A stretch of 6,220 nucleotides of DNA from Candidatus Latescibacterota bacterium (GTDB taxonomy: Bacteria > Latescibacterota > UBA2968). The notes beneath the pieces are model-generated. The model searched no databases, was not told the origin of the DNA, and saw only the letters and a list, made by a program, of their open reading frames with translations. Shown here in pieces: positions 1 through 6,220 of the stretch. Each line of letters starts with the position of its first letter. Position 1 is the stretch's first letter. Position numbers and translations under genes: made by a program. Where the stretch lies: assembly GCA_018650745.1 (NCBI GenBank), contig JABIFK010000610.1:1-6220 (forward strand). Reading direction: 5' to 3'.

Positions 1-52
1 AGAAACCTTTGCACAATTCACATCCTGAAAAAATGGAGAGAACAGAAGAAAT

Positions 53-811
53 ATGAATTCTAAATTGGTCGAACTGGGATTTAAAGATGAGGCGTTGGAT
101 TCAGAGCATATACGCCAGTTGGACGAAGTGGGCTATACGATTTTTGAGGATATTATCCATCCAGAATGGGTGGTTGGGTTGCGGGAAGCATTTGACACCG
201 TGTATGAAAACGAAGGCAAAGAAGCGGGCATCGAAGTGGCCCAAATGGAAGGAGTTCGTCGTTTGGCCGACTTGGTCAACAAAGGAGCGGTTTTTGACAA
301 TGTGTATTTAGAACCCACTTTACTCACTGCCGTTTACCATATATTGCAGCGGCCATTTAAACTCCATTCACTCAATGGCCACGACCCACAGCAAGGATCG
401 GGGCTCCAAAACCTACATGCCGACACAGGAGAACCCACCCTTGTTGGCGGGCCTTATCACACGGTCAACTCCATGTGGATGCTCGATGACTTCACTGCGA
501 CCAACGGAGCAACGCGTATCATTCCCCGCTCACATTTGAAACCCGGTCGCATCGTTGACTATATAGAAGACCGCAAGGCCGACCATCCGGGTCAAATTCA
601 TCTGCTGGGCAAAGCAGGATCAGTCGCTGTTTTTAATGGCAGTCTTTGGCACAGCTCCTATGCCAATGAAGATGGCCGTCCACGCCGCACACTCCATTGT
701 GCATTCATTGCGCGCGAGCACAAACAACAAACCAATCAGCGCGAATACCTTCGCCCAGCAACCTCAAAAAGACTCTCACCTTTGGCACGTTATGTACTGG
801 ATGTAGACTGA
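53..811 (+). CDS. Phytanoyl-CoA dioxygenase (PhyH) family protein
   Basis: This is a 252-residue protein of the PhyH family, Fe(II)- and 2-oxoglutarate-dependent oxygenases that hydroxylate (sometimes halogenate) small molecules or lipids in the cytoplasm. The iron-binding HxD pair is visible in LHADTG (H122, D124). The distal histidine is probably H200 in FNGSLWHSS. R211 in GRPRRTLH lies 11 residues later, the usual place for the 2-oxoglutarate-binding arginine. The segment WMLDDFTATNGATRIIPRSH (about 142-161) is the typical core strand and turn of the family. Length is normal and there is no signal peptide or membrane segment. The ATG at 53 is preceded only by weak purine-rich signals (GGAGAG at 35-40 is rather far, AGAAGA at 45-50 is close), but no in-frame upstream start exists in the window. 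The gene is alone on the plus strand and converges on the minus-strand cluster. The family is secure; the substrate cannot be inferred. Confidence 0.93.
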   Translation: MNSKLVELGFKDEALDSEHIRQLDEVGYTIFEDIIHPEWVVGLREAFDTVYENEGKEAGIEVAQMEGVRRLADLVNKGAVFDNVYLEPTLLTAVYHILQRPFKLHSLNGHDPQQGSGLQNLHADTGEPTLVGGPYHTVNSMWMLDDFTATNGATRIIPRSHLKPGRIVDYIEDRKADHPGQIHLLGKAGSVAVFNGSLWHSSYANEDGRPRRTLHCAFIAREHKQQTNQREYLRPATSKRLSPLARYVLDVD

Positions 812-826
812 AATTCTATCCTAAAG

Positions 827-852
827 CCCGTGACCCTGAAGGGTCACGCGGG
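827..852. other. Hairpin without T-tract, downstream of the dioxygenase gene
   Basis: A 7-bp perfect stem (GTGACCC at 830-836 with GGGTCAC at 841-847) closes a TGAA tetraloop. It can be extended by three C-G pairs (827-829 with 850-852) across a GC bulge. It begins 15 bp after the dioxygenase stop codon. Neither strand has a run of T after it, so it is not a canonical intrinsic terminator. It could protect the mRNA 3' end from exonucleases or be a copy of a REP-like intergenic repeat. Neither role can be tested from one copy. Confidence 0.5.
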
Positions 853-917
853 AAAAGCACAGGCCGGGTCGAGGTGAGGAGGAAAAGAATAGGTCTGAAA
901 TGATGTGAACCAAAAAT

Positions 918-958
918 AAAAAGGGCAGACAAATCTGAATCGATTGTCTGCCCTTTTT
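918..958. terminator. Bidirectional intrinsic terminator between convergent genes
   Basis: A 10-bp perfect stem (GGGCAGACAA at 923-932 with its complement at 944-953) encloses an 11-nt loop. It is flanked by an A-tract (918-922) on the left and six T (954-959) on the right, so U-tracts follow the stem in both directions. It ends the plus-strand dioxygenase transcript and, read on the minus strand, lies about 20 bp past the stop codon of the ceramidase-like gene. It is a textbook shared terminator for converging units. Confidence 0.93.
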
Positions 959-976
959 TCAATGAAGAAAAAAATC

Positions 977-2119
977 CTACTTTAATTTTTCCAACAGTTG
1001 AAAGAACCCTTGCCTCAATATGGCCTCAGCTTCTTCGGCATAGGGCGATACACGCACTTCATATCCGCCGGTCTCATAAGCCTCAGCAACCGGTACATAC
1101 CCCGCGCGGCTCCCTGCAATATATGAACAGACCATTGTCATAGGGTTTTCGTCTTTCACTGCCATAGCTGTTTGCGCAAAAACCTCACCCGGAAAACCGA
1201 TAATTTTCAATGGTCCAATACGCACACCTTGAATACGTACCTGACACACCTTCCCCATTCCCTCTTCTATATCACGTAGCTTCCGTGGCAGATACACATC
1301 CAACACAGCACCCGCAACCGTATCATCCTCACTTAACGCATCTAATCCAGCAATCATCTCATTCACATCGCTTGAAAACTCAGATGATAAAGCTTCGACG
1401 CGCTCAAATGATTCTTGGCGATCGTCACGTGGTGCGATATTGGCGCATCCGCCATTTAAGAACACAAAGGGCGGTTTGCCATCGGCCTCCAGTTTCGATG
1501 CCGCAAGCCCCGGCCAATCACCTGACAATTGGTAATTGCGTTGACTCAACATTGTGCCATGGCACGCAAAATTGCCCAATCGGCCAATCATATCACCCGA
1601 TTCATTTCGTGCTTCAATGAGAATTACTTCTCGATCAACGGGTCCATCGGGGTTCTCGCCCAAAATAATCTTTCCATCGGGTAATTGTTCCCGTCGGTTG
1701 ATCCCAATTTTTGATTCACCTGTCGTGCCAAATAGTGTTGCATCTTGTAAGCGTGACTTCGCGAGTGCGGCAGCAGCTACGGCTTGGGCTTCTACCATTT
1801 GTACCCACGCCTTATTGGCATCATTGTAGGCATTGGGGGCCGAATGGGTGTGCGTCCCCACAATAAATACATTTTCGCTGACCACACCCATTTCTCGTTC
1901 TAAAACAGATAAGAGCCGCTCAATCATAACATCAGAAAACCATAAAATATCTGCTGAAAACACCAACGCATCCCCATTGCTTCCACTGACATAAAATGCG
2001 CGTAAGGAAATCGGATCGTGAACCGATTCATGTGCGTGATCACGGCCAGCATATCCGGCCAAGAAACAAGGTGTTCGCGGTGTGATATCAACAACGGCGG
2101 TGCCAACTTGGATACCCAT
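977..2119 (-). CDS. Neutral/alkaline ceramidase-like protein (N-terminal domain family)
   Basis: This 380-residue protein resembles the N-terminal catalytic domain of neutral/alkaline non-lysosomal ceramidases, zinc amidases that cleave ceramide to sphingosine and fatty acid. It lacks the C-terminal Ig-like domain of true ceramidases. Family landmarks appear in order: VGTAVVDITP at the N-terminus (5-14), VGTHTHSAP (87-95, H90/H92), FACHGTM (184-190, H187), PGEVF (310-314, E312), and GYVP plus YETGGYE (340-354, Y341). These match the positions expected for the His/His/Glu/Tyr zinc ligands. The segment that carries the catalytic Ser in ceramidases (consensus GDxSPN) reads GCANIAPR here (224-231), with Ala in the Ser position, so ceramidase activity is doubtful and the substrate unknown. 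No signal peptide is seen, so it may act in the cytoplasm. The start is set by GGGAGG 4 nt upstream of the ATG at 2119; an in-frame TTG at 2161 adds a non-conserved-looking leader. It is last in the minus-strand series. Confidence 0.88.
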   Translation of the reverse strand: MGIQVGTAVVDITPRTPCFLAGYAGRDHAHESVHDPISLRAFYVSGSNGDALVFSADILWFSDVMIERLLSVLEREMGVVSENVFIVGTHTHSAPNAYNDANKAWVQMVEAQAVAAAALAKSRLQDATLFGTTGESKIGINRREQLPDGKIILGENPDGPVDREVILIEARNESGDMIGRLGNFACHGTMLSQRNYQLSGDWPGLAASKLEADGKPPFVFLNGGCANIAPRDDRQESFERVEALSSEFSSDVNEMIAGLDALSEDDTVAGAVLDVYLPRKLRDIEEGMGKVCQVRIQGVRIGPLKIIGFPGEVFAQTAMAVKDENPMTMVCSYIAGSRAGYVPVAEAYETGGYEVRVSPYAEEAEAILRQGFFQLLEKLK

Positions 2120-2123
2120 AAAG

Positions 2124-2129
2124 CCTCCC
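2124..2129 (-). promoter_or_regulatory. Shine-Dalgarno (GGGAGG) of the ceramidase-like gene
   Basis: Read on the minus strand, GGGAGG lies 4 nt before the ATG at 2119. It decides that start over the longer in-frame option (TTG at 2161). The family's conserved N-terminal segment (VGTAVVDITP) begins four residues after this ATG, which agrees with the choice. Confidence 0.8.
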
Positions 2130-2183
2130 TGGTTAACTTTGGTAGACATCTTTACAAACAAAGTGCATCATCTGGTATGCCCG

Positions 2184-2434
2184 TTATACAGCTTGCTCTT
2201 TAGGCTTTAACATACCCACATCCTCCAGCGCCTCTCGCAATTCTTCAACCAAGTCTTCATATGCTTCGCTATGAAAGTAGGCTCTTGCTTTGGGCATTGT
2301 TTTGAGGGATTGAGCGTATAACTCTCTGCGGGTTCACCAGGACCAGCTTGTGATAAAAGAACTGAACGCACATCGGTTTCATCAACATACAAATGTGTAT
2401 TTTGTTTGACATTACAAACGAACATACTGCACAT
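2184..2434 (-). pseudogene. Small unrecognised gene, apparently broken by a 1-nt frameshift
   Basis: Two protein-like stretches lie end to end in different frames. The first opens at ATG 2434 (or ATG 2425) and reads well up to VLLSQAGPGEP near 2330; past that its composition degrades. The second, in the neighbouring frame, runs from just after a TGA at about 2335-2337 to TAA at 2184-2186. It includes RRELYAQSLK, then MPKARAYFHSEAYEDLVEEL and REALEDVGMLKPKEQAV, an acidic amphipathic helix-like tail. Restoring one C to the CCC run (GGG at 2330-2332 on the plus strand) joins them as ...GPGEPRRELYAQ..., giving about 80 residues from ATG 2425 or 83 from ATG 2434. Neither start has a clear Shine-Dalgarno, and a stop codon directly precedes the ATG at 2434. 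It lies 7 bp after the TPR gene and 64 bp before the ceramidase-like gene. I do not recognise the family. A sequencing error or an independent 37-residue ORF (ATG at 2297) are alternatives. Confidence 0.5.
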
Positions 2435-2441
2435 TTATATA

Positions 2442-4496
2442 TCAGTCAATATTCAACTGTCTCAACATTTGCTCTGCTCGATGTGCGAGTGCGTTATCAC
2501 CATTCCATCGCTCTAAGAACGTATTCAAAGCACGCTTTGCATCCTCAAACTTTCCCAACCGCCCATACAATCGCCCAGCAGCAAACAGAGCCAAAACACT
2601 GCGTTCACTATCTCCATTTGCCCCAATTTGAAAAGCATCGAGTGCTTCTTCAAACCGTGTTTCTCGCTCTAAAAGCGCAGCCAAATTTAGTGCTGCCTGA
2701 TAAGCCTGACCGTCCGCATTCACAACACCTTGCAAAGTCAAAATCGCCTGCTCTGTTTTGCTCTGCTGAACATACAAATCGGCCAAATGAATTGCAGCAT
2801 CTTCGTAACCGGGTTCATCGCTCAATATCGCGGTGTAAGCTGTAAGCGCCTCATCCAAACGGCCAGACTTCTCAAGTGTCAAAGCATAATTAAATCGGAC
2901 ATCCCTACGTCTGGGTTTTAGCACCAGAGCCATTTCAAAAGCATCAACAGCTTTGGGATATGCGCCCTGTTGAGAAAGTATAATGCCCATATTGGTCCAC
3001 GCATTCACATGGGTTGAATCGGATGTAAGTGTATTTTGATAGGCTTTGAACGCCTTAGATACCTGCCCACGCGTCTGCTCAACAACGCCGATATTATAAT
3101 AAACCTCGGCATAACTGGGATAGATCCACAAAGCCTTGCGATAGTGTGTTAAGGCCACCTGCGCATCGCCCCGATCTCGAACGGCATTGCCCAGATTAAA
3201 ATGGGCTTTTGCACTTTCGGGCGCCACTCTTACAACACTCGAAAACAAAGTAAAATCATTTTGCCAATCCCCATTGCGTTGTACCGTATTCATTCCGTAC
3301 ACCGTTAACAAAATACACGCAACAGCGATAACTCCCTGTGGCCAACGAGAACGCATCAAGAAAAAAATCAGGCCGCAAAAAACACAATATCCAACAACAG
3401 GAACATACATGAATCGCTCAGCCATCACTGTTCCAATGGGAAACCACAGGTTCGAAACGGGCAAAGCCGGAAAGGCCAACCATGATGCTATCACGCCCCA
3501 TATGGCAGGGCTGTTTCCTCTTATTGCACGGATGATGAAGTATGTCAGTAAAAGAACAATGCAGAATCCTGCCAAAACAGATCCAGTCCAAAGCGTAGAA
3601 ATAATTGGAATGGCTTGGAAAGAGTAGTCTGCCGACAAACCAACCGGCCAGAGCATCAAAAAACCATATCGCCAAATAATACTCAGTGCATTTAACCAAC
3701 GCTCCCAATCATCCACGTGGGCCAAGGGATTATCTATAAATGTGGGCGTTCGGGGTAACAACAATGCACCGACAACCGCATAACGCATCCAAAGACACAA
3801 ACACACCGCACCAACACACATAAAAAAGCCAGCCAAATGTTCTTTATAAAACCGAGAAATGCCCTCTATAAATCCCGCGTAAGAATCACGCGACTCCAGG
3901 TGCACACGAGACACCTTTAAAAAAGCAACAACACCAAGAATACCTACCATTGTTGCCGCATGTTCTTTGCACAAGCACCCCAAAAAAATGGCCAATGCAG
4001 CCAAAACCCAGCGCCAGCGCCCAGCGCCAAACACAAAACTGACCCAAGCGATGAGCATCCAGAATGCGGCCAAAAGCTCAGCACGCCCCACAATACTATT
4101 CACAGCTTCTGTCTGCAGAGGATGTAATAAAAAAAGGAGGGCGCACAATCCTGCGATTGGGCGCTCAACAACCTTGTGCACAGCCACAAAAACCAGCAAA
4201 GCATTCAAAATATGCAACGCCATATTGACCAGATGAAAACCCCACGCGCCCTCTCCAAACACCAAGCGATTGATCGCATAACTCAACGTAGTTAAAGGCC
4301 GATACAATCCCAACTCGGGACGATCGGGCCAATACGCAGACGAAAAAATGGCCCCTATATCGGGTTGCATCACCAAAGGATTGTTTGCAACTAAGGGCCA
4401 ATCATCAAACGTAAAACCATTTTGTAAACTGTTGGCATAGATTCCCGTGCCAATCAAAATAATAAGCACAGGGAAAAACCATTTGGATTGTATCAT
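2442..4496 (-). CDS. TMTC-like multi-pass membrane protein (putative GT-C glycosyltransferase) with TPRs
   Basis: The protein has 684 residues: a hydrophobic multi-pass half (about 1-400, roughly ten or more membrane segments) followed by about six or seven tetratricopeptide repeats (about 427-670). The layout follows eukaryotic TMTC proteins, ER O-mannosyltransferases of the GT-C fold. Matching landmarks are FTFDDWP with paired acidic residues D31/D32 in the first outer loop, YRPLTTLSYAIN (65-76), HPLQTEAVNSIVGRAELL (125-142), KEHAATM (177-183), the DUF1736-like FIDNPLAH to LSADYSFQAIP segment (253-297), PVSNLWFPIGTVMAERFMY (346-364), and RNGDWQNDFTLF (407-418) leading into the TPRs. It probably sits in the inner membrane and transfers a sugar from a lipid-linked donor; acceptor and sugar are unknown. 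The ATG at 4496 is preceded by GAGAG (4503-4507), which overlaps the stop codon of the phosphoesterase gene, with a 9-bp gap, so translation is probably coupled. The architecture is clear; the enzymatic role is inferred from family. Confidence 0.88.
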   Translation of the reverse strand: MIQSKWFFPVLIILIGTGIYANSLQNGFTFDDWPLVANNPLVMQPDIGAIFSSAYWPDRPELGLYRPLTTLSYAINRLVFGEGAWGFHLVNMALHILNALLVFVAVHKVVERPIAGLCALLFLLHPLQTEAVNSIVGRAELLAAFWMLIAWVSFVFGAGRWRWVLAALAIFLGCLCKEHAATMVGILGVVAFLKVSRVHLESRDSYAGFIEGISRFYKEHLAGFFMCVGAVCLCLWMRYAVVGALLLPRTPTFIDNPLAHVDDWERWLNALSIIWRYGFLMLWPVGLSADYSFQAIPIISTLWTGSVLAGFCIVLLLTYFIIRAIRGNSPAIWGVIASWLAFPALPVSNLWFPIGTVMAERFMYVPVVGYCVFCGLIFFLMRSRWPQGVIAVACILLTVYGMNTVQRNGDWQNDFTLFSSVVRVAPESAKAHFNLGNAVRDRGDAQVALTHYRKALWIYPSYAEVYYNIGVVEQTRGQVSKAFKAYQNTLTSDSTHVNAWTNMGIILSQQGAYPKAVDAFEMALVLKPRRRDVRFNYALTLEKSGRLDEALTAYTAILSDEPGYEDAAIHLADLYVQQSKTEQAILTLQGVVNADGQAYQAALNLAALLERETRFEEALDAFQIGANGDSERSVLALFAAGRLYGRLGKFEDAKRALNTFLERWNGDNALAHRAEQMLRQLNID

Positions 4497-4502
4497 TTTT
4501 CG

Positions 4503-4507
4503 CTCTC
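4503..4507 (-). promoter_or_regulatory. Shine-Dalgarno (GAGAG) of the TMTC-like gene
   Basis: On the minus strand GAGAG lies 6 nt before the ATG at 4496 and overlaps the TGA stop (4506-4508) of the upstream phosphoesterase gene. This arrangement suits translational coupling. Confidence 0.6.
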
Positions 4508-5324
4508 AACACATGGTAAAATATCGATCTACTGCATCGCTTAAGGATATTTCTGCTTGATCAGTCCACTTCTGATAGAGATGCATAAAAGACACCAGCG
4601 TATGACCACCCGTTGCGACTTCACGCATATAAATCCTCGCCATAGGCCCGGCCGATTCCAAATATCCCGTGGTGTGAAACCGTTTCAATGCTGCATCCAC
4701 ATCATACGGCACGGCTTGATGCTGAATGCGCCAATCATCACCCACCTGATCCAATATCAAAAATTGTGCCGTTGTTCGCCCGTCCAATGGCAGACCAATT
4801 GAACCCGATGTCACAATCACCCGCTCCCCCCAAAACCGTGAAGAACAAACATGATTGTGCCCACGCAGAATCCACTTGGCCTTCACATTTGGAAACATGG
4901 GTTCAAGTGCTTCGGATGGCGTGTAACCCAAAATGGTATCGCGATCACTTCGAACAGATGCATGCACAAACAACAATTCTGGCAAATCAGAAAATTGATA
5001 CGTTGGCGGCAATTCCCGAATCTGCTCGACATCCATTTCAGACAAGTGATCCATGGTCCATAACAACGGTCCAAAACGCTCATGATCCCAATTGGGATCA
5101 TGGTCTTCTGTGCCAAAGTTGGCCACATAGCCTTCATGGTTGCCCTTGATCATAGGGCAATTTAACGACTGTGCCAATTGCCAACAGGCACCCGAATCTG
5201 GCGCACCATTGACAACATCGCCCAAAACGACCACTCTGTCTGCGGCCAATTTTGGCAGCGCATCAACCGCGGCTTCAAAAGCGGGCAAATTTCCATGAAT
5301 ATCTGCTAAAACAACAATACGCAA
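4506..5324 (-). CDS. Calcineurin-like metallophosphoesterase
   Basis: This is a 272-residue cytoplasmic-type metallophosphoesterase with the full set of dinuclear-metal motifs: DIHGN at the N-terminus (D8, H10, N12), GD (G35-D36), GNHE (61-64, N62/H63), an isolated histidine in LLFVHAS (H121), and GHNH (155-158, H156/H158) followed by TSGSIGLP (172-179). Such enzymes hydrolyse phosphomonoesters, phosphodiesters or nucleotides; the compact Metallophos_2/YfcE-like form here does not reveal the substrate. A tail of about 60-70 residues (from about 205) extends past the core and shows no motif I recognise. Translation starts at a TTG (5322-5324), supported by AGGAGG six nt upstream and by the family's usual N-terminal strand beginning right after it. 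The ribosome site overlaps the stop codon of the peptidase gene and the next gene starts 9 bp downstream, so it is the middle gene of a tight operon. A 22-bp perfect palindrome lies within it (5081-5102). Confidence 0.92.
   Translation of the reverse strand: MRIVVLADIHGNLPAFEAAVDALPKLAADRVVVLGDVVNGAPDSGACWQLAQSLNCPMIKGNHEGYVANFGTEDHDPNWDHERFGPLLWTMDHLSEMDVEQIRELPPTYQFSDLPELLFVHASVRSDRDTILGYTPSEALEPMFPNVKAKWILRGHNHVCSSRFWGERVIVTSGSIGLPLDGRTTAQFLILDQVGDDWRIQHQAVPYDVDAALKRFHTTGYLESAGPMARIYMREVATGGHTLVSFMHLYQKWTDQAEISLSDAVDRYFTMC
5081..5102. repeat. Perfect 22-bp palindrome inside the phosphoesterase gene
   Basis: The sequence CATGATCCCAA at 5081-5091 is followed without spacer by its exact reverse complement (5092-5102). 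Symmetry stops at the next base on each side. It encodes the near-symmetric peptide HDPNWDH (residues 75-81) in the loop after the GNHE motif. It could be a fortuitous result of the codons used or a binding site or cruciform. Confidence 0.75.
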
Positions 5325-5329
5325 ACCAA

Positions 5330-5335
5330 CCTCCT
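5330..5335 (-). promoter_or_regulatory. Strong Shine-Dalgarno (AGGAGG) deciding a TTG start
   Basis: On the minus strand a consensus AGGAGG lies 6 nt before the TTG at 5324 and overlaps the TAG stop (5334-5336) of the peptidase gene. It supports the non-ATG start of the phosphoesterase and suggests coupling with the gene upstream. Confidence 0.85.
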
Positions 5336-6220
5336 ATTCAGAAATTGCATCGCGATAAAAAGCAGCCATGGATTTAGAAAAGGCTTTTCGAGAGGTTTCC
5401 CAAGAATAGAACATATGCCCGCCCAAGTAATGCTCCACACTCAAGTTTGGTTTTAAGGCATCATCCAATTTCATATGATCAATCAAACGGTTGGATGAAA
5501 AATAGGGTGTGATGAGGTCAAAGTACCCATGACTGATGCGCACCTTCATATGCGGATTGAGCACCATCCCATACCGTAAATCATCCATAGCACCCACTTG
5601 TGCTCGAATAGCATGGGCATCACCCTTTGTTGTCCACGCTTGATGCACCTCATAACTCAACAGCGCATAATCTAATTCCGTCTCAACACCGAGAACCTCC
5701 CCAATATGACTGTTGATTGCAGCCTGAAACACCCGATCTATTGAGGCCAGCGTTGGATCTGGTCCTTGATAATCGTTGCGATCGGGAAAGGGGTCAATGG
5801 CAGTCAAAGACGCATCATAAAGCCCACACACACGCCGTTGGGCACGTAACAGCTCTCTGACAAAAACCATATGTTCAACCCGGCCAGCACAACGCTCAAT
5901 CAAAGAAACATCCAGTCCAATTAACTTTGACAATTTACTCACAATTTCTAAACGCTTCGTATCTGCCAGCCTATCCCCTTGCCCCAGCAGTGTCCAATAA
6001 TCAGACATTGCAAATGCCTCGGCTTTTGCCAACATGGTCTGCAAACCAACCAGTGCATTGGGTTTGTCTTTTTGCTTATGGATCCACGCCGAAGCTGCCA
6101 TAGGGGGTATCAAGTCTAACCAATGCCCAAAGTTATAATCGGACCCTATCAATGCGTCAAACTCAATGGCGGGCGAAATCAATATGGCACCATTTAATCC
6201 TACACCATACTTTTCTTGCA
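5334..6220 (-). CDS. Serine carboxypeptidase-like protein, peptidase family S10 (C-terminal part)
   Basis: The frame is open from the right edge of the window, giving 294 residues of a longer protein whose N-terminus lies outside. It begins QEKYGVGLNGAILISPAIEF, the S10 segment that normally follows the nucleophile motif GESYGG, so the catalytic serine is just beyond the edge. The other two triad members are visible: the aspartate in SHGYFDLITPYF (D234, counting from the first full codon in the window) and the histidine in GGHMFYSW (H268). The C-terminal stretch around these is typical of bacterial S10 homologues. The family comprises serine exopeptidases that remove C-terminal residues and are often exported, but the signal region cannot be checked here. 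A TTG at 6182 is only an internal leucine codon, not the start. The gene is the first visible one of a three-gene cluster with 9-bp gaps, and its stop codon overlaps the next gene's ribosome site. Family assignment is firm; substrate and location are not. Confidence 0.9.
   Translation of the reverse strand, partial: QEKYGVGLNGAILISPAIEFDALIGSDYNFGHWLDLIPPMAASAWIHKQKDKPNALVGLQTMLAKAEAFAMSDYWTLLGQGDRLADTKRLEIVSKLSKLIGLDVSLIERCAGRVEHMVFVRELLRAQRRVCGLYDASLTAIDPFPDRNDYQGPDPTLASIDRVFQAAINSHIGEVLGVETELDYALLSYEVHQAWTTKGDAHAIRAQVGAMDDLRYGMVLNPHMKVRISHGYFDLITPYFSSNRLIDHMKLDDALKPNLSVEHYLGGHMFYSWETSRKAFSKSMAAFYRDAISE

Noticed and set aside
877..905. AGGAGG followed by ATG ATG, suggesting a small gene on the plus strand
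   Set aside because: Spacing to the ATG is 17 nt and a TGA follows after two codons, so no protein is encoded.
1210..1620. Plus-strand open frame of 136 codons opposite the ceramidase-like gene
   Set aside because: It is antisense to a gene with clear family motifs and has a low-complexity His/Pro/Thr-rich translation.
2120..2161. Longer N-terminus for the ceramidase-like protein from a TTG at 2161
   Set aside because: It lacks a ribosome site, adds a leader before the conserved domain, and a strong GGGAGG precedes the ATG at 2119.
2120..2183. Possible promoter for the ceramidase-like gene in the 64-bp gap
   Set aside because: No convincing -35/-10 pair with proper spacing could be seen on the minus strand.
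2393..2845. Plus-strand open frame of 150 codons opposite the TPR end of the TMTC-like gene
   Set aside because: It mirrors the repetitive TPR coding sequence and has no ribosome site or recognisable motif.
3187..3627. Plus-strand open frame of 146 codons opposite the TMTC-like gene
   Set aside because: It is antisense to a well-supported membrane protein gene and its translation shows no domain-like character.
4008..4028. Short repeated GCGCCA/GCGCCC units
   Set aside because: They arise from the codons of a Gly/Arg/Trp-rich stretch (GAGRWRW) in the membrane protein and do not form a regular repeat array.
4688..5149. Plus-strand open frame of 153 codons opposite the phosphoesterase gene
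   Set aside because: It is antisense to a gene with all metallophosphoesterase motifs; the His/Pro/Gln-rich composition is typical of a shadow frame.

Overview
The window looks like a compact piece of a bacterial chromosome with short gaps and Shine-Dalgarno-led genes. The family mix is a PhyH-type dioxygenase, a short neutral-ceramidase-like protein, a TMTC-like membrane protein with TPRs and an S10 carboxypeptidase. This mix recalls uncultured lineages such as Poribacteria or Latescibacterota, but that is a weak impression from gene content. There is no RNA gene, phage gene, insertion sequence, CRISPR array or obvious recent transfer.

Layout: one gene on the plus strand (53-811, phytanoyl-CoA dioxygenase family) faces everything else, which is on the minus strand. 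The two transcription units converge on a strong bidirectional terminator (about 918-958), with an extra hairpin at 827-852. Reading the minus strand from the right edge there are five genes. First is the C-terminal part of an S10 serine carboxypeptidase-like protein, cut by the window edge (5334-6220). Next is a calcineurin-like metallophosphoesterase with a TTG start (4506-5324), then a TMTC-like multi-pass protein with C-terminal TPRs (2442-4496). After these come a small unrecognised gene that appears broken by a one-base frameshift (2184-2434) and a ceramidase-like protein (977-2119).

The first three minus-strand genes are separated by exactly 9 bp each. In both junctions the downstream Shine-Dalgarno overlaps the upstream stop codon, so they almost certainly form one translationally coupled operon. 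The broken gene starts 7 bp after the third, and the ceramidase-like gene lies 64 bp further on. No terminator or convincing promoter is visible between them, so all five may share a transcript. A common pathway is not evident. Peptidase, phosphoesterase, putative membrane glycosyltransferase and putative lipid-amidase relative could all concern the cell envelope or scavenging, but this is only a guess.

No clearly new multi-gene system was found. The points most worth a second look are the frameshifted small gene, the altered active-site segment of the ceramidase-like protein, the bacterial TMTC-like architecture, and a perfect 22-bp palindrome inside the phosphoesterase gene.
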